Of a DNA stretch of 64,000 nucleotides, positions 62,669 through 64,000 are shown piece by piece. This stretch comes from Marisediminitalea alba. Its GTDB lineage: Bacteria; Pseudomonadota; Gammaproteobacteria; Enterobacterales; Alteromonadaceae. A program made the position numbers and the translations under genes. The notes beneath the pieces were generated by a model, which had not been told where the DNA came from, did no database searches, and saw nothing but the letters and a program-made list of their open reading frames with translations. The stretch is from NCBI RefSeq assembly GCF_002993365.1, contig NZ_PVNP01000013.1, positions 62,001 to 126,000 of the forward strand, written 5' to 3'. Positions within the stretch are counted from its first letter, which is position 1, and each line of letters starts with the position of its first letter.

Positions 62669-64000
62669 ATGGCGGCGTCGTTAAATAATGCTACACTGGC
62701 CACCTTGCCTGCCGAGGTAAAAAAGCCTGACTACGATCGCGCTGTACGCAGCCGCGGTATTGTGCACATTGGGCCGGGCGCATTTCATCGCGCCCATCAG
62801 GCTGTGTATACCGACATGGCGATGGCTTATGGTGGTAACTGGCGAATTACCGGTGTGTCGATGCGCAGCGCTACGCTGAAACAAAAAATGGCCGATCAGG
62901 ACAATCTGTATTCACTGGTAGTACTGGATAACGAGCCCTATGTGCAGGTAATTGGCGCTTTCGACAGCGTACTGGTATTAAATGAAGACCGTGAAGCCAT
63001 TATGGCTGCGCTGACCGACGCCAACACGCATATTATTTCGTTAACGATTACTGAGAAGGGGTATTGCCTGGCCAGTAATGGTGAGCTGGATACGTCCCAT
63101 GCCGACATCATGCACGATTTATCCAATCCTGATGAGCCGGTATCGGCGGTAGGGCTTATCGTAAGTGCGCTCAAGCACCGCTTTGAACAGCAACAGACTG
63201 ATATTACCGTAATCAGTTGCGACAACCTGGCTGATAACGGCAAAAAGCTGGCCAAAGCCGTATTGCAGTTTGCTCAGAAAATCCAGCCCGAACTGGCGCA
63301 TTGGATTGAACAGAACATTGCCTTTCCCTGCACCATGGTTGATAGCATTACGCCGGCCACCGATGAAGCACTGATTAGCCTGGCAGCCGACAAGCTGGGT
63401 GTTGAAGATGCCTGGCCTATCCAGCGCGAAGGCTTTACCCAGTGGGTGGTTGAGGACAAATTCAGCGGGCCGCGTCCGGCCTGGGATAAGGTTGGTGTCA
63501 CCTTTACCGATGATGTCGCCGCCTTTGAAAATGCCAAACTGCGTATTTTAAATGGCACTCACTCAACGCTTGCTTACACCGGTATTTTGCTTGGTAAAGA
63601 AACCGTTTATGAAGCGATCAGCGACAGCGCCCTGGAAGCCTTTATTCGTCGTTTGCTCAGTGATGAAATTATTCCATCTATCAATGCAGAAGGCGTGATG
63701 GATTTACCGGCCTACGCGGAAGATATTTTAAATCGCTACAAGAACCGCCACATTCGCCACTTGTTGGCACAAATCGCCTGGGATGGCTCGCAGAAGCTTC
63801 CTTTCCGTGTGCTTAATACCGTGCGCGACAACTTAAAACTTGGTCAGCAGGCAAAACTGCTGTGCGTACCGATTGCAGCATGGATTTTATTTATTGCTAA
63901 ACGTGCTAGCGACCAGGAAGAGCTGGTGGATCCGCTGGCAGAAACCTTAATTGGTTTAGCCAGTCAGCACCAGGGTGACCTGCCGGCGCTCGGTGCAGCG
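62669..64000 (+). CDS. uxuB: Fructuronate reductase (mannitol dehydrogenase family), partial at right edge
   Basis: The first 444 codons are present, the rest lies past the window; the family has about 490 residues. The start ATG at 62669 is 2 bases after the uxaC stop. Motifs: GIVHIGPGAFHRAHQAVY (NAD-binding Rossmann), SLTITEKGYCL, DNLADNGK, FPCTMVDSITPAT and LRILNGTHSTLAYTG (catalytic Lys region resembles KLRxLNGxHS). It reduces fructuronate to mannonate; a tagaturonate reductase (UxaB) role is the alternative, as both belong to the same family and the first gene here acts on altronate. Confidence 0.85.
   Translation, partial: MAASLNNATLATLPAEVKKPDYDRAVRSRGIVHIGPGAFHRAHQAVYTDMAMAYGGNWRITGVSMRSATLKQKMADQDNLYSLVVLDNEPYVQVIGAFDSVLVLNEDREAIMAALTDANTHIISLTITEKGYCLASNGELDTSHADIMHDLSNPDEPVSAVGLIVSALKHRFEQQQTDITVISCDNLADNGKKLAKAVLQFAQKIQPELAHWIEQNIAFPCTMVDSITPATDEALISLAADKLGVEDAWPIQREGFTQWVVEDKFSGPRPAWDKVGVTFTDDVAAFENAKLRILNGTHSTLAYTGILLGKETVYEAISDSALEAFIRRLLSDEIIPSINAEGVMDLPAYAEDILNRYKNRHIRHLLAQIAWDGSQKLPFRVLNTVRDNLKLGQQAKLLCVPIAAWILFIAKRASDQEELVDPLAETLIGLASQHQGDLPALGAA

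Noticed and set aside
1..64000. Search for CRISPR arrays, tRNA and rRNA genes, prophage and integrase genes.
   Set aside because: No regularly spaced repeats, cloverleaf-like segments or phage structural genes were seen; IS630 is the only mobile element found.

Overview
The window is a chromosomal segment of a marine gammaproteobacterium, most likely an Alteromonadaceae/Alteromonadales member. The support is the linkage dusB-fis next to prmA and purH/purD, a DUF3718 secreted protein, a Shewanella/Alteromonas-type non-canonical chemosensory cluster with a partner-switch module, and the protein sequences themselves. No rRNA, tRNA or CRISPR array was seen. Housekeeping genes fill much of the window; the accessory parts are an IS630 element, an aromatic meta-cleavage operon and a hexuronate catabolic locus.

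Layout. 1-4.8 kb: type II secretion genes gspC-D-E-F (minus strand; gspF runs off the left edge). 5-6.5 kb: hslR (Hsp15), hslO (Hsp33) and a small conserved protein. 6.7-13.8 kb: an MFS transporter, ompR-envZ, nhaD with an unusual structured leader, prkB and a voltage-gated-type K+ channel. 13.9-15.3 kb: a small Imm_superinfect-like membrane protein whose 3' end is cut by a complete 1.1-kb IS630 element (TA duplication, frameshifted transposase). 15.3-23.6 kb: purD, an exported SAM methyltransferase, purH, fis, dusB, prmA and a lipoprotein amidase. 23.6-28.2 kb: HiPIP, flavin reductase, CPXCG protein, HNH-like protein, a FAN1-type nuclease fused to a DnaQ-type exonuclease, and a DUF3718 protein.

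28.2-37.8 kb: a complete meta-cleavage lower pathway in the order dmpQBCDEFGHI (minus strand) opposite a DmpR/XylR-type sigma54 activator. Between them lies a textbook Pu/Po-type control region: a perfect -24/-12 element, an IHF consensus, and two helically phased palindromic activator sites. No ring hydroxylase is linked. 37.9-42.1 kb: an ABM-domain membrane protein, an outer-membrane beta-barrel, a candidate small RNA, accC, accB and aroQ.

42.3-53.1 kb: one long minus-strand chemosensory operon: MCP, STAS (CrsA-like), REC-PP2C-kinase (CrsR-like), cheY, cheA, cheW, a soluble triple-PAS MCP with a WESF tether, cheR, cheD, cheB. CheA carries a tandem acidic GFF repeat in its linker. 53.2-56.1 kb: dsbD, cutA, fxsA. 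56.1-64 kb: a TRAP transporter in which dctP and dctM are both wrecked while dctQ is intact, followed by an apparently intact LacI-type regulator, uxaA, uxaC and a fructuronate reductase gene that leaves the window. The uronate enzymes are therefore kept although their linked importer is dead.
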